DNA of 64,000 bases from Hyphomicrobium sp. (GCA_002928515.1 PERI01000001.1:248001-312000), one strand, 5' to 3'; shown: positions 18,551-27,313, numbered from the stretch's first letter. The notes: generated from the sequence alone by a model not told the origin. Translations and numbers: made by a program.

Positions 18551-19495
18551 ATGACAACTTTGCTGCTTACTCACCCTTCTTTCATCGCTCACGATACGGG
18601 GCCGGGACACCCGGAGCGTCCCGATCGCATGCGCGTCATCGATAAGATTTTGGCGCATGACGCATACAAAGACCTCGTGCGTCGCGATGCACCTTTGCGT
18701 GAGGATGATGCGACATACATCGTCATGGCGCATCGTGGGGCGCATTTGGAGGCCATGCGATCCGTCGCTTTCGGTCATACTCAGGGTTTGGAGCGGATCG
18801 ATGGCGATACCGTTGTTTCGCCGGGTACATGGGAAGCCGCCCGCCGCGCGGTCGGTGCCGGGCTAGACGCGGTTGATGCTGTGTTTTCTGGTCAAGCGGA
18901 TAATGCGTTTTGTCAGGTGCGGCCTCCTGGTCATCACGCTGAGAGCGACAAAGCTATGGGATTTTGTCTGTTCAATAATGTGGCGGTTGCTGCGCACTAT
19001 GCACGCGCGAAGCATGGTGCTGAGCGCGTAGCCGTTGTCGATTTCGATGTCCATCACGGCAATGGCACTCAAGAGATCTTTTGGAGTGATAAAAATCTCT
19101 TTTATGGTTCTACGCATCAAATGCCCTTGTTTCCTGGTACAGGTGCCAAAGGTGAAGTTGGCGTTGGTAATATATTCAACGCGCCTTTAAGTGCGGGTGA
19201 TGGGCGCGACAATTTCGAACTGGCATTTCGAGAGCGTATCATTGGGCCACTCAAAAATTTTGCTCCGGATTTGGTGATTATTTCGGCGGGCTTCGATGCG
19301 CATGAGCGCGACCCTTTGGGCGGATTAAAGCTTGTTGAGGCCGATTTTCTTTGGGCGACCGAGCAACTGTGCGAAGTGTCCCGTCAACACGGTCGTGGCC
19401 GCGTCGTATCGATGTTGGAGGGTGGATATGATCTGACGGGACTTGCAAGGTCAGTTGCGGTTCACGTTAAAACGCTTATGGAGATGGGAACATAG
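18551..19495 (+). CDS. Histone deacetylase family hydrolase (acetoin utilisation/acetylpolyamine type)
   Basis: A 314-residue zinc hydrolase of the class II HDAC-like family, whose bacterial members deacetylate acetylpolyamines or proteins. Motifs in order: HPERPDRM, RPPGHHAE (catalytic His pair), GFCLFNNVAVAA, VDFDVHHGNGTQ (metal ligands), SAGFDAHERDPLGG (metal ligand Asp) and LEGGYDLTGL. It is followed after 53 bases by xseB in the same direction. This arrangement is one I associate with many alphaproteobacterial genomes. The true substrate is not evident. Confidence 0.9.
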   Translation: MTTLLLTHPSFIAHDTGPGHPERPDRMRVIDKILAHDAYKDLVRRDAPLREDDATYIVMAHRGAHLEAMRSVAFGHTQGLERIDGDTVVSPGTWEAARRAVGAGLDAVDAVFSGQADNAFCQVRPPGHHAESDKAMGFCLFNNVAVAAHYARAKHGAERVAVVDFDVHHGNGTQEIFWSDKNLFYGSTHQMPLFPGTGAKGEVGVGNIFNAPLSAGDGRDNFELAFRERIIGPLKNFAPDLVIISAGFDAHERDPLGGLKLVEADFLWATEQLCEVSRQHGRGRVVSMLEGGYDLTGLARSVAVHVKTLMEMGT

Positions 19496-19548
19496 CCAAC
19501 GTATGTAGGCGATGTTCACTTCAATAGCGCCGAGAAGGTTCAGTACGG

Positions 19549-19815
19549 ATGACAACGCCGAAGCCAGTTTCTAAAGCGCATGCCGATATTAAAGATATGA
19601 CCTTTGAGCGCGCCTTGAAGGAGCTTGAAGCAATTGTCGGTCGGCTTGAGCGCGGCGATGTTGAGCTGGAGGAAAGCATTTCGATTTATGAGCGCGGTGA
19701 AGCGCTTCGTGACCACTGCGATCGGTTGTTAAAGCAGGCCGAAGCGAAGGTCGAGAAACTGACGATCGGTTCTGACAGTCGGCCCAAGAGTGCAGGTCCA
19801 TTCGATCCAGAATAG
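19549..19815 (+). CDS. xseB: Exodeoxyribonuclease VII small subunit
   Basis: An 88-residue small subunit of exonuclease VII, which degrades single-stranded DNA with the XseA subunits. The family pattern TFERALKELEAIVGRLERGDVELEESISIYERGEALRDHC is nearly textbook, with heptad-like helices. No xseA is in the window. It lies between the HDAC-like gene and doxX. Confidence 0.95.
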   Translation: MTTPKPVSKAHADIKDMTFERALKELEAIVGRLERGDVELEESISIYERGEALRDHCDRLLKQAEAKVEKLTIGSDSRPKSAGPFDPE

Positions 19816-19858
19816 ATGATGCGGCTATAGTTACTAGAATTTGTTTAGGAGACCACTC

Positions 19859-20227
19859 ATGAACGCATTCGCAAGTCTTGTCGGGCGCATATTACTTTCC
19901 ATTATTTTCATCATGGCAGGCTACGGTAAAATTTCAGGATATGACGGCACAGTTGGCTATATGGAACAGTTTGGGATTCCTGGTGCATTGCTGCCTGCAG
20001 TCATTGCGCTTGAACTCGGTGGCGGGCTTTTGATCCTGGCCGGATTCATGTCTAGGTGGACAGCTTTAGCACTAGCAGGGTTTACGCTGGTCGCAGCGGG
20101 CGTGTTCCACAGTAACTTCGGCGATCAAATGCAGACCGTGATGTTTATGAAAAATCTCGCGATAGCCGGCGGTCTTGTGTTGCTATTTGCGAATGGTCCA
20201 GGACGATATGCGATCAACGATGCTTGA
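19859..20227 (+). CDS. DoxX-family membrane protein
   Basis: A 122-residue membrane protein with four predicted helices. The family is linked to redox and sulfur stress in some bacteria, but its biochemical activity is mostly unknown. LVGRILLSIIFIMAGYGKISG at the N-terminus and ALELGGGLLILAGF are family marks. The ATG at 19859 has TAGGAG at good distance, so the upstream start at 19841 is rejected. A perfect 31-bp hairpin separates it from the convergent sod gene. Confidence 0.9.
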   Translation: MNAFASLVGRILLSIIFIMAGYGKISGYDGTVGYMEQFGIPGALLPAVIALELGGGLLILAGFMSRWTALALAGFTLVAAGVFHSNFGDQMQTVMFMKNLAIAGGLVLLFANGPGRYAINDA

Positions 20228-20237
20228 AGTGAGATAT

Positions 20238-20268
20238 CATCAACGGCGCGATGATCGCGCCGTTGATG
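20238..20268. terminator. Perfect hairpin between doxX and sod
   Basis: CATCAACGGCGCGAT-g-ATCGCGCCGTTGATG: 15-bp perfect arms around one base, 10 bases after the doxX stop and 12 bases before the sod stop. It probably ends transcription from both sides. There is no strong T-run, so it may act mainly as an mRNA-protecting hairpin. Confidence 0.65.
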
Positions 20269-20280
20269 CCGAGTGGTTTA

Positions 20281-20994
20281 TCAAGTCGATGCCGTTTTGA
20301 AATTTTCTGCAGCTTTGTCCCAATTGACTGTGTTCCACCACGCTTTGAGATAGTCGGCTCGCTTGTTCATGTGTTTCAGGTAGTAGGCGTGTTCCCAGAC
20401 ATCGATACCGATGACCGGTTTTGCCGCCATGTCCATGTGCGGCGTGTCTTGATTTGCGGTGCTGAAGACAACCAGCTTTTTGTTTTCGTCGACGGCGAGC
20501 CAAGCCCAGCCTGATCCAAAGCGCGTTGAAGCGGCTTTGTTGACGTCTTCGATCATTTTTTCTTGCGAACCGAACGTGGCGTCAATCGCGCTTTTGAGAT
20601 CGGCTGACGGTCCCTTTGCGCCGCCCGGCGTCATGAGGTCCCAAAAGAACGTATGATTGAAGTGACCGCCGAGATTGTTGCGGACGGCGGTGCGGCTATC
20701 TTCTGGAACAATAGACAGGTCAGATAAGATTTCTGTGATTTTTTTAGTTTTAAGATCGGGCACTTTTTCGACAAGGCCATTGAGATTTTTCACAAAGGCT
20801 GCGTGATGGCCAGAGTGATGCACTTTCATCGTCGCTGTATCGATGTGCGGTTCAAGCGCGTCATAGCCGTAGCCAAGCGGCGGCAAGGTGAAGGTCGCAG
20901 CTGTTTCATCTGCAAACGCCAAAGCTGAAAACTTGGCTGTGCTTGCTACTGCGGCTGTCGCGGCGATGGTTTTCACAACGTCTCTGCGGTTCAT
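20281..20994 (-). CDS. Tat-exported Fe/Mn superoxide dismutase
   Basis: A 237-residue superoxide dismutase with a twin-arginine leader (MNRRDVVKTIAATAAVASTA...), so it probably works outside the cytoplasm. The Fe/Mn family motifs are present: the helical HHSGHHAAFVKNLN, GGHFNHTFFW, and DVWEHAYYL, supplying metal ligands His, His, Asp and His. Iron or manganese preference cannot be decided. The leader is unusual for this family, which is generally cytoplasmic. It is convergent with doxX, with a hairpin between. Confidence 0.9.
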   Translation of the reverse strand: MNRRDVVKTIAATAAVASTAKFSALAFADETAATFTLPPLGYGYDALEPHIDTATMKVHHSGHHAAFVKNLNGLVEKVPDLKTKKITEILSDLSIVPEDSRTAVRNNLGGHFNHTFFWDLMTPGGAKGPSADLKSAIDATFGSQEKMIEDVNKAASTRFGSGWAWLAVDENKKLVVFSTANQDTPHMDMAAKPVIGIDVWEHAYYLKHMNKRADYLKAWWNTVNWDKAAENFKTAST

Positions 20995-21101
20995 GCGTAG
21001 GCTCCTGACTTTATGGTTTAGGGGTGGGTGTGAGAGTTAGAATTCATCTTCATGTTGCAAATGGTGCGGTGAACCCATCATAACGACGCCATACGCTGGT
21101 A

Positions 21102-21866
21102 ATGAGGTCAGTTCTAGCTTTTGATATGGGACATTCACGCTTAGACACAAGGCTAGTGGCGCTTGGACTAGCGCAGACGCGATCCAAGGCGCGGGACCTT
21201 ATCTTGCGAGGTTTTGTTACCGTTAACGGCGTTCCTTGCGTGAAGCCAGGTCAAGAGTTTTGTTGCAGTTCAATCGTATCTTTGGCTGATGATGCTCCAA
21301 AGTATGTGTCACGTGGTGCAGAGAAGCTGATTGCTGGGCTCAACCATTTTGGCTTCGATCCATGCCAAAGCGTGGCACTTGATATTGGCGCATCGACGGG
21401 TGGATTTACGCAAGTTCTGTTGGAGCGTGGTGCCCAGCGTGTTTATGCCGTCGATGTTGGTCACCAGCAATTGCATACATCTCTACTTCATGATGTCCGT
21501 GTGGTGTCTTTAGAGAAGCAGGATGCCCGATTGCTCGATGAAAAACTTGTTCCAGATCGTATCGACGCCATTGTCGCCGATGTCAGTTTCATCTCATTGA
21601 CGAAAGTACTCGTTGCACCTTTGGCTCTGACATCGCCGGGTTCATGGTTGCTCGCGCTCGTAAAGCCACAATTTGAAGTTGGGAGAGACGGTGTCGGTGG
21701 CGGGGGGATCGTTCGCGATGAGGCTAGGCGCGATGCATCGGTTGCATATGTTGCAAATTGGATTTGCTCCATGCCTGGGTGGCGGACGTTAGGCACTGTA
21801 CCATCCCCCATTCTTGGTGGTTCAGGAAATAAGGAGTTTCTAATCGGTGCCCAACGCGATGAATGA
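21102..21866 (+). CDS. tlyA: TlyA-family rRNA 2'-O-methyltransferase
   Basis: A 254-residue protein with an N-terminal S4 RNA-binding domain (RLDTRLVALGLAQTRSKARDLI, FVTVNG) and an FtsJ-like methyltransferase domain (VALDIGASTGGFTQVLLERGA, AVDVGHQQL, ALVKPQFEVGR). Relatives methylate ribosomal RNA and are sometimes labelled haemolysin A. The start is uncertain (21102 or ATG at 21126); neither has a good Shine-Dalgarno. Its 3' end overlaps the next gene by 20 bases. It is not related to pore-forming toxins. Confidence 0.92.
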   Translation: MRSVLAFDMGHSRLDTRLVALGLAQTRSKARDLILRGFVTVNGVPCVKPGQEFCCSSIVSLADDAPKYVSRGAEKLIAGLNHFGFDPCQSVALDIGASTGGFTQVLLERGAQRVYAVDVGHQQLHTSLLHDVRVVSLEKQDARLLDEKLVPDRIDAIVADVSFISLTKVLVAPLALTSPGSWLLALVKPQFEVGRDGVGGGGIVRDEARRDASVAYVANWICSMPGWRTLGTVPSPILGGSGNKEFLIGAQRDE

Positions 21867-23100
21867 ATTTCGCGAATTTGATATTGTGCGTGTTGGTGCG
21901 CAGGGCGATGGCCTTGCAGAAGGCGATGGGGCTCCGGTTTTCGTGCCGTTCACGCTTCCAGGTGAGCGCGTTCGTACTCACGTCGTTGGTACGCGCATGC
22001 AATTGCATGAAATTCTGAAGGCAAGTCCTTCGCGCGTAACGCCCATCTGCAGCCATTTTGGCGTTTGCGGTGGCTGCGCTCTCCAACATATGTCGAGCGA
22101 CAATTATGGTGATTGGAAGCGCGATCAGGTGATTGCTGCGTTTGGTGCACGCGGGATTGATGCGCCGGTTCGAGATCTAGTGCGGCCTAGAGGGCTACGT
22201 CGGCGCGCAGTCTTTACGGCACGTAAAAATACTGAGTTGGTCGAAATTGGTTTTCACCAAGCAGGAACGCACGATCTCGTCGACTTGTTAGAATGTCCAG
22301 TTCTCGATTCTCATATCGTTGCAGTACTTCCTGGGTTGCGCACATTTATAGCCCCGTTAATGCCCAAGAGCGATGATGTACGAGTTGGCGTGACGATGAC
22401 GGGCGCAGGGCTCGATGTCACTTTGGACGGTGTTCGGCGCACGCTCAGTCCTGATGTCAGAACGCGAATTGCGCGCGCTGCGGCGCTGCTTCGATTAGCT
22501 CGCGTGAGTATTGCGCAGGAAACGATTTTTGAGTCGCTGCCGCCATTTCTTAGATTTGGAACTGTTGACGTTATTCTTCCGGCCGGAATTTTTATTCAAG
22601 CGATGGCCGAGGCCGAACACGTCATGACCGAACATATCATGATGGCGCTCGGGAAGGTGAAGTCGGTCGTCGATCTGTTCTCAGGTATTGGGGCATTTAG
22701 CTTTCCCATCGCTACGCTGGCTAAGGTTCAAGCTTTCGACAGTGACGCGCGCGCGATCGATGCGCTCAATGCTGCGGTTAAGAAAGCAACCGGTATCAAG
22801 CCCGTGACGGCGCGGGTGCGGGATCTCTTCCGCGAGCCGCTCTCGGCACTGGAATTGAACGACTTCGATGCTGTGGTGTTTGATCCGCCTCGTGCTGGAG
22901 CAGAAGCGCAGGCGCGGATGGTTGCAAAATCGAAAGTCAAAACCGTTGTGGCGGTATCGTGCAATCCAGCGACGCTGGCGCGCGATGCACGCGTTTTAAT
23001 TGATGGCGGCTATACGCTCGAAGCCGTGACGCCCATCGACCAATTTCAATATTCTCCGCATATTGAATGCGTGGCCATTTTTAAACGCGTGAAGAGCTAA
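21847..23100 (+). CDS. RumA/TrmA-type RNA (uracil-5-)methyltransferase
   Basis: A 417-residue SAM-dependent RNA methyltransferase of the RlmD/TrmA class. The iron-sulfur cysteines are CSHFGVCGGC (about residues 71-80) and a fourth Cys near residue 160 (LLECPVLD). The Rossmann motif is VVDLFSGIGAFSFPIA, then VVFDPPRAGA, and the catalytic Cys is in VAVSCNPATLARD. GTG at 21847 or ATG at 21859 is the start; both overlap tlyA. Which RNA is modified cannot be said. Its stop overlaps the convergent sirtuin gene by 4 bases. Confidence 0.92.
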   Translation: MPNAMNEFREFDIVRVGAQGDGLAEGDGAPVFVPFTLPGERVRTHVVGTRMQLHEILKASPSRVTPICSHFGVCGGCALQHMSSDNYGDWKRDQVIAAFGARGIDAPVRDLVRPRGLRRRAVFTARKNTELVEIGFHQAGTHDLVDLLECPVLDSHIVAVLPGLRTFIAPLMPKSDDVRVGVTMTGAGLDVTLDGVRRTLSPDVRTRIARAAALLRLARVSIAQETIFESLPPFLRFGTVDVILPAGIFIQAMAEAEHVMTEHIMMALGKVKSVVDLFSGIGAFSFPIATLAKVQAFDSDARAIDALNAAVKKATGIKPVTARVRDLFREPLSALELNDFDAVVFDPPRAGAEAQARMVAKSKVKTVVAVSCNPATLARDARVLIDGGYTLEAVTPIDQFQYSPHIECVAIFKRVKS

Positions 23101-23807
23101 TAGTTATTATGTGCGGACAGTATTTTTTCGACGTATGCGGGGACGACTTGGGTGGCTGGACCGTAGATCGCTTCTTGAAAAAGTGAGGCGCCCTCAGAAG
23201 GTTCAAGATTGAGTTCAACTGTGTGGGCACCGCTAGCGCGGGCTTCGGCGACAAAGCCTGCTGCGGGATAGACGTTGCCACTCGTCCCTATCGAAATAAA
23301 AAGATCGCAGTTTCGGAGCACACCGGAGATACGCTCCATATGATAAGGTATTTCCCCAAACCACACGACGTCGGGACGCATAGCTCCGACCACCTTGCAC
23401 GATGGACAGGCAGTCTCGATTGAAAGGTCGTCACGCCAGGGATGGCGGTGTTGACACTTCGCACACAGAGCTTGCAACGCTTGCCCGTGCATATGGATCA
23501 GCGACGTCGATCCAGCAGCTTCATGCAATGCATCGACGTTCTGAGTTATGATGGTCACGCCACCGTGATTGGCTTCTAGGTGCGCGAGTGCAAGATGCGC
23601 GGCGTTTGGTTTTACCTCGGCATGCGAGCGGCGTCGCATGTTGTAGAATTCATGCACGGCTTGAGGATTTTTGGCGAACCCTTCGGGTGTTGCAACATCG
23701 CGCCAATCGTATTTCGCCCATATGCCGTTGGGATCGCGAAACGTCGAAACGCCGGATTCGGCGGATAGCCCGGCTCCCGTGAGAATGACGATGCGATCGT
23801 AAGATGC
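23097..23807 (-). CDS. cobB: NAD-dependent protein deacylase (sirtuin, SIRT5-like)
   Basis: A 236-residue sirtuin that removes acyl groups from lysines using NAD. GAGLSAESGVSTFRD, TQNVDALHEAAG and HMHGQ are the catalytic motifs. The zinc site is CAKC...CPSC. FYNMRRR contains the YxxR pair that marks class III enzymes able to remove succinyl or malonyl groups. The ATG at 23807 is chosen because the frame upstream overlaps the next gene. It is the last gene after the PQQ-type dehydrogenase. Confidence 0.9.
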   Translation of the reverse strand, partial: ASYDRIVILTGAGLSAESGVSTFRDPNGIWAKYDWRDVATPEGFAKNPQAVHEFYNMRRRSHAEVKPNAAHLALAHLEANHGGVTIITQNVDALHEAAGSTSLIHMHGQALQALCAKCQHRHPWRDDLSIETACPSCKVVGAMRPDVVWFGEIPYHMERISGVLRNCDLFISIGTSGNVYPAAGFVAEARASGAHTVELNLEPSEGASLFQEAIYGPATQVVPAYVEKILSAHNNY

Positions 23808-23817
23808 CATTGTAAAA

Positions 23818-25623
23818 CTAGTCATTTAAGCCGAATACGATGACCGCGCCGCCTTGACGGAAGCCCCAGATTTGGCTGCCGCCTGCTGCGACTGCGACGT
23901 ATTGCTTGCCATCTATGGCGTAGCTGATGGGTGGGGCGTTGACGCCAGCACCGCAATTGAAATGCCAGAGTTTGGTTCCCGTTTGTGCATCGTAGGCTGC
24001 AAAATCGCCGTTTCCTTCGCCATTGAAAACGAGGCCGCCTGCCGTTGCAAGGACTCCGCCGACAAGAGGATCGGGGGTTTTGACTTGCCACAAGAGCTTG
24101 CCGTTCGATGACAAATCGAGTGCGCTCAAGGTTCCCCATTTTTCTTTGGCTTCAGTGTCCATAACAATATACGGCACTGCCGGTTTTCCGTCAGCGGCAG
24201 GCAGTTCTGCCGAGCGGTACGTGGTCGGCATATGCATGCCAGCAACAAAAATTGTTCCGTTTGTTGGGTTGAAGGAGACCGGCGACCAGTTCGCGCCACC
24301 GCCGACGCCAGGTGCGATGCGTATGCCTTGAGGTGTTGGCAAAGCAAACATGTTTTCTTGCGGTACGTAGGCGTCGGATTTGAATAACAGCTTTCCATTG
24401 CGCCGGTCGTGGACATAGACCCAACCGAGTTTCGAGGCCTGAGCGATGGCTTGCACTGTTTCATCGCCGGATTTGTGATCGAACAACACGGGTGGGCTGG
24501 CAACGTCATAACCCCAGATATCGTGCGGGATTTGCTGCGCGTGCCAGAGGACTTTTCCGGTTTTCAGTTCGAGCGCGACGAGCGATGAGGTGTAAAGGTT
24601 GTCGCCCGGTCGGCTGTCTCCGGCTGCTTGCGGTGATGGATTGCCGATACCGAAATAAATCACGCCGCGTTCGACATCCAGTGCGGGCGTATGCCAGATG
24701 GATCCACCACCGAAGCGCCATGAGTCTTTATTTTTTTCCACATTGGCTTTCTCGGTCGCGATATCGCGCTGCATCGGCATGCCATCGAGTGTCGTGTTGC
24801 GGAATTCGCCTTCCCAGTTTTCAATGGTGGTGTCGAACTGCCAGACTTTTTTGCCCGTCGTCGCGTCATAGGCAGCTAGGAATCCGGGGCGTCCAAAGCG
24901 ACCTGAGATGCCGACGACCGCGCCGAGCGGCGCGCCTGGGCGATCACTATCGATATGCAGTCCGTAACCGACGCCAGTGATACCCGCGATCACAAGGCCG
25001 TCAGTCACGAGAGGTGCAGACGCTGCGCCTACGCCCGTTGAGCCCCCGACTGTTTGACCTTTCAATGCATCGCCAACCAGTACGGTATTGTCTTCAGTTG
25101 GTGCTGCGGATTTATCGACAAGGGGGATGTCCCATACCGGTTGTCCGGTTTTGAGGTCGAGTGCAATCAAGCGCGCATCGACTGTTGCGACATAGACTTT
25201 GCCGTAAGCCAACGCGACGCCACGATTGGCTGGGCCGCAGCAGAGTTTCTTGGCTGAATTCTTATGCTCGTAGCGCCAGATTTCTCGTCCCGTGCGAGCG
25301 TCAACGGCCATGACGTGTGAAAATGGTGCAGACAGTACCATCGTGCCATCGGCAACGAGTGGTGTGGTTTGGAATGTCGAGGAAGTGCCGGTTTGATAAA
25401 TCCACTTTGGCACGAGGCGCTTAACGGTCTTGGTATCGATCTGATCGAGCGGAGAGAAGCGTTGGTTTGAATAGTCGCGACCGTGTAGCAACCAATTGTT
25501 GTTCTCAGTACCTGCCGCTTTGAGGCGCGCATCTGTGATGTCGTTGGCGGCGATGGGCGTGGAGGACAGCGCGCTGATGGCAACACAGAACACAGCGCTC
25601 AGCGATAGGATGCGTTTGGACAC
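23818..25623 (-). CDS. PQQ-type eight-bladed propeller dehydrogenase, divergent active site
   Basis: A 601-residue exported protein of the quinoprotein alcohol-dehydrogenase family with a Sec leader (MSKRILSLSAVFCVAISALSS...). The adjacent cysteines at 128-129 (KLCCGPANRG) and the tryptophan-docking blades (AYDATTGKKVWQF, ALELKTGKVLWHA, AYDAQTGTKLWHF) are clear. By spacing from Asn328 (GIGNPSP), the usual catalytic Asp falls on Gly371 (HDIWGYD), while Asp373 two positions on is kept. The Glu metal ligand seems replaced in GISGRFGRPG (about 238-247). It may therefore use another base, or not be a dehydrogenase. No cytochrome gene is beside it. Confidence 0.85.
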   Translation of the reverse strand: MSKRILSLSAVFCVAISALSSTPIAANDITDARLKAAGTENNNWLLHGRDYSNQRFSPLDQIDTKTVKRLVPKWIYQTGTSSTFQTTPLVADGTMVLSAPFSHVMAVDARTGREIWRYEHKNSAKKLCCGPANRGVALAYGKVYVATVDARLIALDLKTGQPVWDIPLVDKSAAPTEDNTVLVGDALKGQTVGGSTGVGAASAPLVTDGLVIAGITGVGYGLHIDSDRPGAPLGAVVGISGRFGRPGFLAAYDATTGKKVWQFDTTIENWEGEFRNTTLDGMPMQRDIATEKANVEKNKDSWRFGGGSIWHTPALDVERGVIYFGIGNPSPQAAGDSRPGDNLYTSSLVALELKTGKVLWHAQQIPHDIWGYDVASPPVLFDHKSGDETVQAIAQASKLGWVYVHDRRNGKLLFKSDAYVPQENMFALPTPQGIRIAPGVGGGANWSPVSFNPTNGTIFVAGMHMPTTYRSAELPAADGKPAVPYIVMDTEAKEKWGTLSALDLSSNGKLLWQVKTPDPLVGGVLATAGGLVFNGEGNGDFAAYDAQTGTKLWHFNCGAGVNAPPISYAIDGKQYVAVAAGGSQIWGFRQGGAVIVFGLND

Positions 25624-25661
25624 TTCTTACCTCATGATGAAAGCGAGAGGCCTTGCGGTGG

Positions 25662-26750
25662 TCAACTGCCGCATTGGCCCCGGTGGCGCAAGAATTGGTC
25701 GGCAAGCACGATCGCCATCATGGCTTCGCCGACCGGCACTGCGCGGATGCCGACGCAAGGATCATGACGGCCCTTTGTGACAATTTCGGTTTCCTGGCCG
25801 TGGCTGTCTATGGTCCGACGCGGTGAAAGAATGGAAGATGTGGGTTTGACAGCAAAACGACAGACAATGGATTGGCCGGTCGAGATGCCGCCGAGAATTC
25901 CACCTGCGTGATTTGTTAGGAACTCCGGCGCACCATCTGCGCCTATGCGCATCTCGTCGGCGTTTTGCTCGCCGGTTAAGTTTGCTGCTGCCATGCCCGC
26001 GCCGATTTCAACGCCTTTGACGGCGTTAATAGACATCATGGCAGAGGCAAGTTCTTGATCGAGTTTGCCATAGAGAGGCGCACCCCAGCCTGCTGGAACG
26101 CCTTCGGCGACGACCTCGATGATGGCGCCTATGGACGATCCACTTTTGCGAATATCGTCAAGATAGGTTTCCCAATCTTGGGCCGCTTCAGAATCTGGAC
26201 AGAAGAATGGATTGTTGTCGACTTGGCTCCAGTCCCATTTGCTGCGATCGATCGCGTGCGGTCCCATTTGCACCAGGGCTCCACGAATGGTGACGCCTTC
26301 TATGATCTTTCGCGCTATAGCACCTGCTGCGACGCGGGCGGCTGTTTCGCGCGCGGACGAGCGGCCGCCCCCGCGATAGTCGCGAATGCCGTATTTGGCG
26401 TCATAGGTATAGTCGGCGTGGCCAGGTCGATATTTGTCTTTGATGTCGCCGTAGTCTTTCGAGCGCTGATCGGTATTTTGAATTTCGAGCGCGATGGGTG
26501 CGCCGGTGGTGATCAGCGGCCCGTCGCCGTCGGAGAATACGCCGGAAAGGATGCGCACTTCGTCGGCTTCGCGGCGTTGGGTCGTGAAGCGCGATTGGCC
26601 GGGCTTGCGCTTATCCATGAACTTTTGGATTTCAGCCGCATTCAACGCGATGCCTGGCGGACAGCCATCGACGATGGCACCAATGGCAGGCCCGTGGCTT
26701 TCGCCCCAGGTCGTCACGCGGAAGAGATGGCCGAAAGTATTGTGGGACAT
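25662..26750 (-). CDS. aroC: Chorismate synthase
   Basis: Makes chorismate from EPSP using reduced FMN, the last shared step of aromatic amino-acid synthesis. The 362 residues contain the family signatures: [46 protein letters not shown] and GGISTGQ. The start ATG is at 26750, with a 0.4 kb structured leader region before it. It points away from that region and is followed by the PQQ-type dehydrogenase after 38 bases. Confidence 0.97.
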   Translation of the reverse strand: MSHNTFGHLFRVTTWGESHGPAIGAIVDGCPPGIALNAAEIQKFMDKRKPGQSRFTTQRREADEVRILSGVFSDGDGPLITTGAPIALEIQNTDQRSKDYGDIKDKYRPGHADYTYDAKYGIRDYRGGGRSSARETAARVAAGAIARKIIEGVTIRGALVQMGPHAIDRSKWDWSQVDNNPFFCPDSEAAQDWETYLDDIRKSGSSIGAIIEVVAEGVPAGWGAPLYGKLDQELASAMMSINAVKGVEIGAGMAAANLTGEQNADEMRIGADGAPEFLTNHAGGILGGISTGQSIVCRFAVKPTSSILSPRRTIDSHGQETEIVTKGRHDPCVGIRAVPVGEAMMAIVLADQFLRHRGQCGS

Positions 26751-27147
26751 GCGTGCTGATGACCTGCGAATCGAAAAACATCACGACGCATCAACCCCAA
26801 GACGTGCGTGTGTGGCCGTCGTGCGTCACCCCTCTCTTTAGGAGCGCTGCCAGGTGCCTGCAAGCCCACTTGGTCGGCAAAGGGGGTGACAACAGTCAGC
26901 GACGCAGATTAACTGGTTATTAGTACTGCGTTCGCCGTAGGTTCCGCCACGCTTGCGATCAATCGATCGGCGATAGACTTCACGACCCACGAGAGTTCGC
27001 ATCGCACACGCAACTCGACCGAGCACGCATTTGCTGCCCGCACGCAGCCCGCGTCGCATCGCGAGATCGCAGATTGTGAGAGGTGATGCGCTTATTGGGC
27101 CCGGCTCCCAAGCCACATGGGCCGCGTTGTTGTGTTCAAAATTTTGC
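26751..27147. other. Unassigned interval upstream of aroC
   Basis: About 400 bases with no convincing gene. A minus-strand frame (26838-27116, 92 codons) is rich in Arg and Cys and resembles no family I know. The segment at 26825-26890 can fold. It may be the 5' leader of aroC (minus strand) or the 5' part of a plus-strand RNA ending at 27297; the orientation is not settled. Confidence 0.4.
26825..26890. other. Potential stem-loop structure
   Basis: Outer arms GTCACCCC (26825-26832) and GGGGTGAC (26883-26890) are perfect. Inside, CCAGGTG (26850-26856) pairs with CACTTGG (26867-26873). The one imperfect inner pair is a G-T wobble when read on the plus strand but would be C-A on the minus strand, so the plus strand folds better. 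Whether it is transcribed is unknown. Confidence 0.4.
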
Positions 27148-27297
27148 GTAATGCACAGACAGTCTTATGGCTGTCTGGTGCGAAGAAAAGGCAACTCCTC
27201 GCGGGATTGAGCATCTCGTGTCGAGTAGCCTTTCAGTGCGCATTCGATATGAATGCGAAGAAGAGCCGGAGAGCCGCTTCTCCGGCTCTTTTTATTT
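27148..27297 (+). ncRNA. Candidate structured RNA or attenuated leader
   Basis: A run of four hairpins on the plus strand ends in a strong intrinsic terminator, yet no plus-strand gene lies for 3.6 kb upstream. Hairpin 1 is at 27153-27181, hairpin 2 pairs 27187-27197 with 27223-27233 (AAAGGC-a-ACTC with GAGT-a-GCCTTT), hairpin 3 is CGCATTC/GAATGCG at 27239-27257, and the terminator is at 27261-27297. The segment 27236-27244 could instead pair with 27150-27156, closing hairpins 1 and 2 into a three-way junction. It is therefore a small RNA, or a leader for the small gene starting at 27314. No match to a known RNA family is evident. Confidence 0.55.
27261..27297 (+). terminator. Strong intrinsic terminator
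   Basis: A perfect 12-bp stem, AAGAGCCGGAGA paired with TCTCCGGCTCTT, with a 6-base loop and the tail TTTTTATTT. It sits 17 bases before the start of the small exported gene and ends the candidate RNA. Confidence 0.92.
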
Positions 27298-27313
27298 GTG
27301 TATTTTGTCGGCT

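Noticed and set aside
26838-27116. 92-codon minus-strand frame upstream of aroC
   Set aside because: Arg/Cys-rich with no recognised family, and it overlaps a foldable element. Coding is unsupported.
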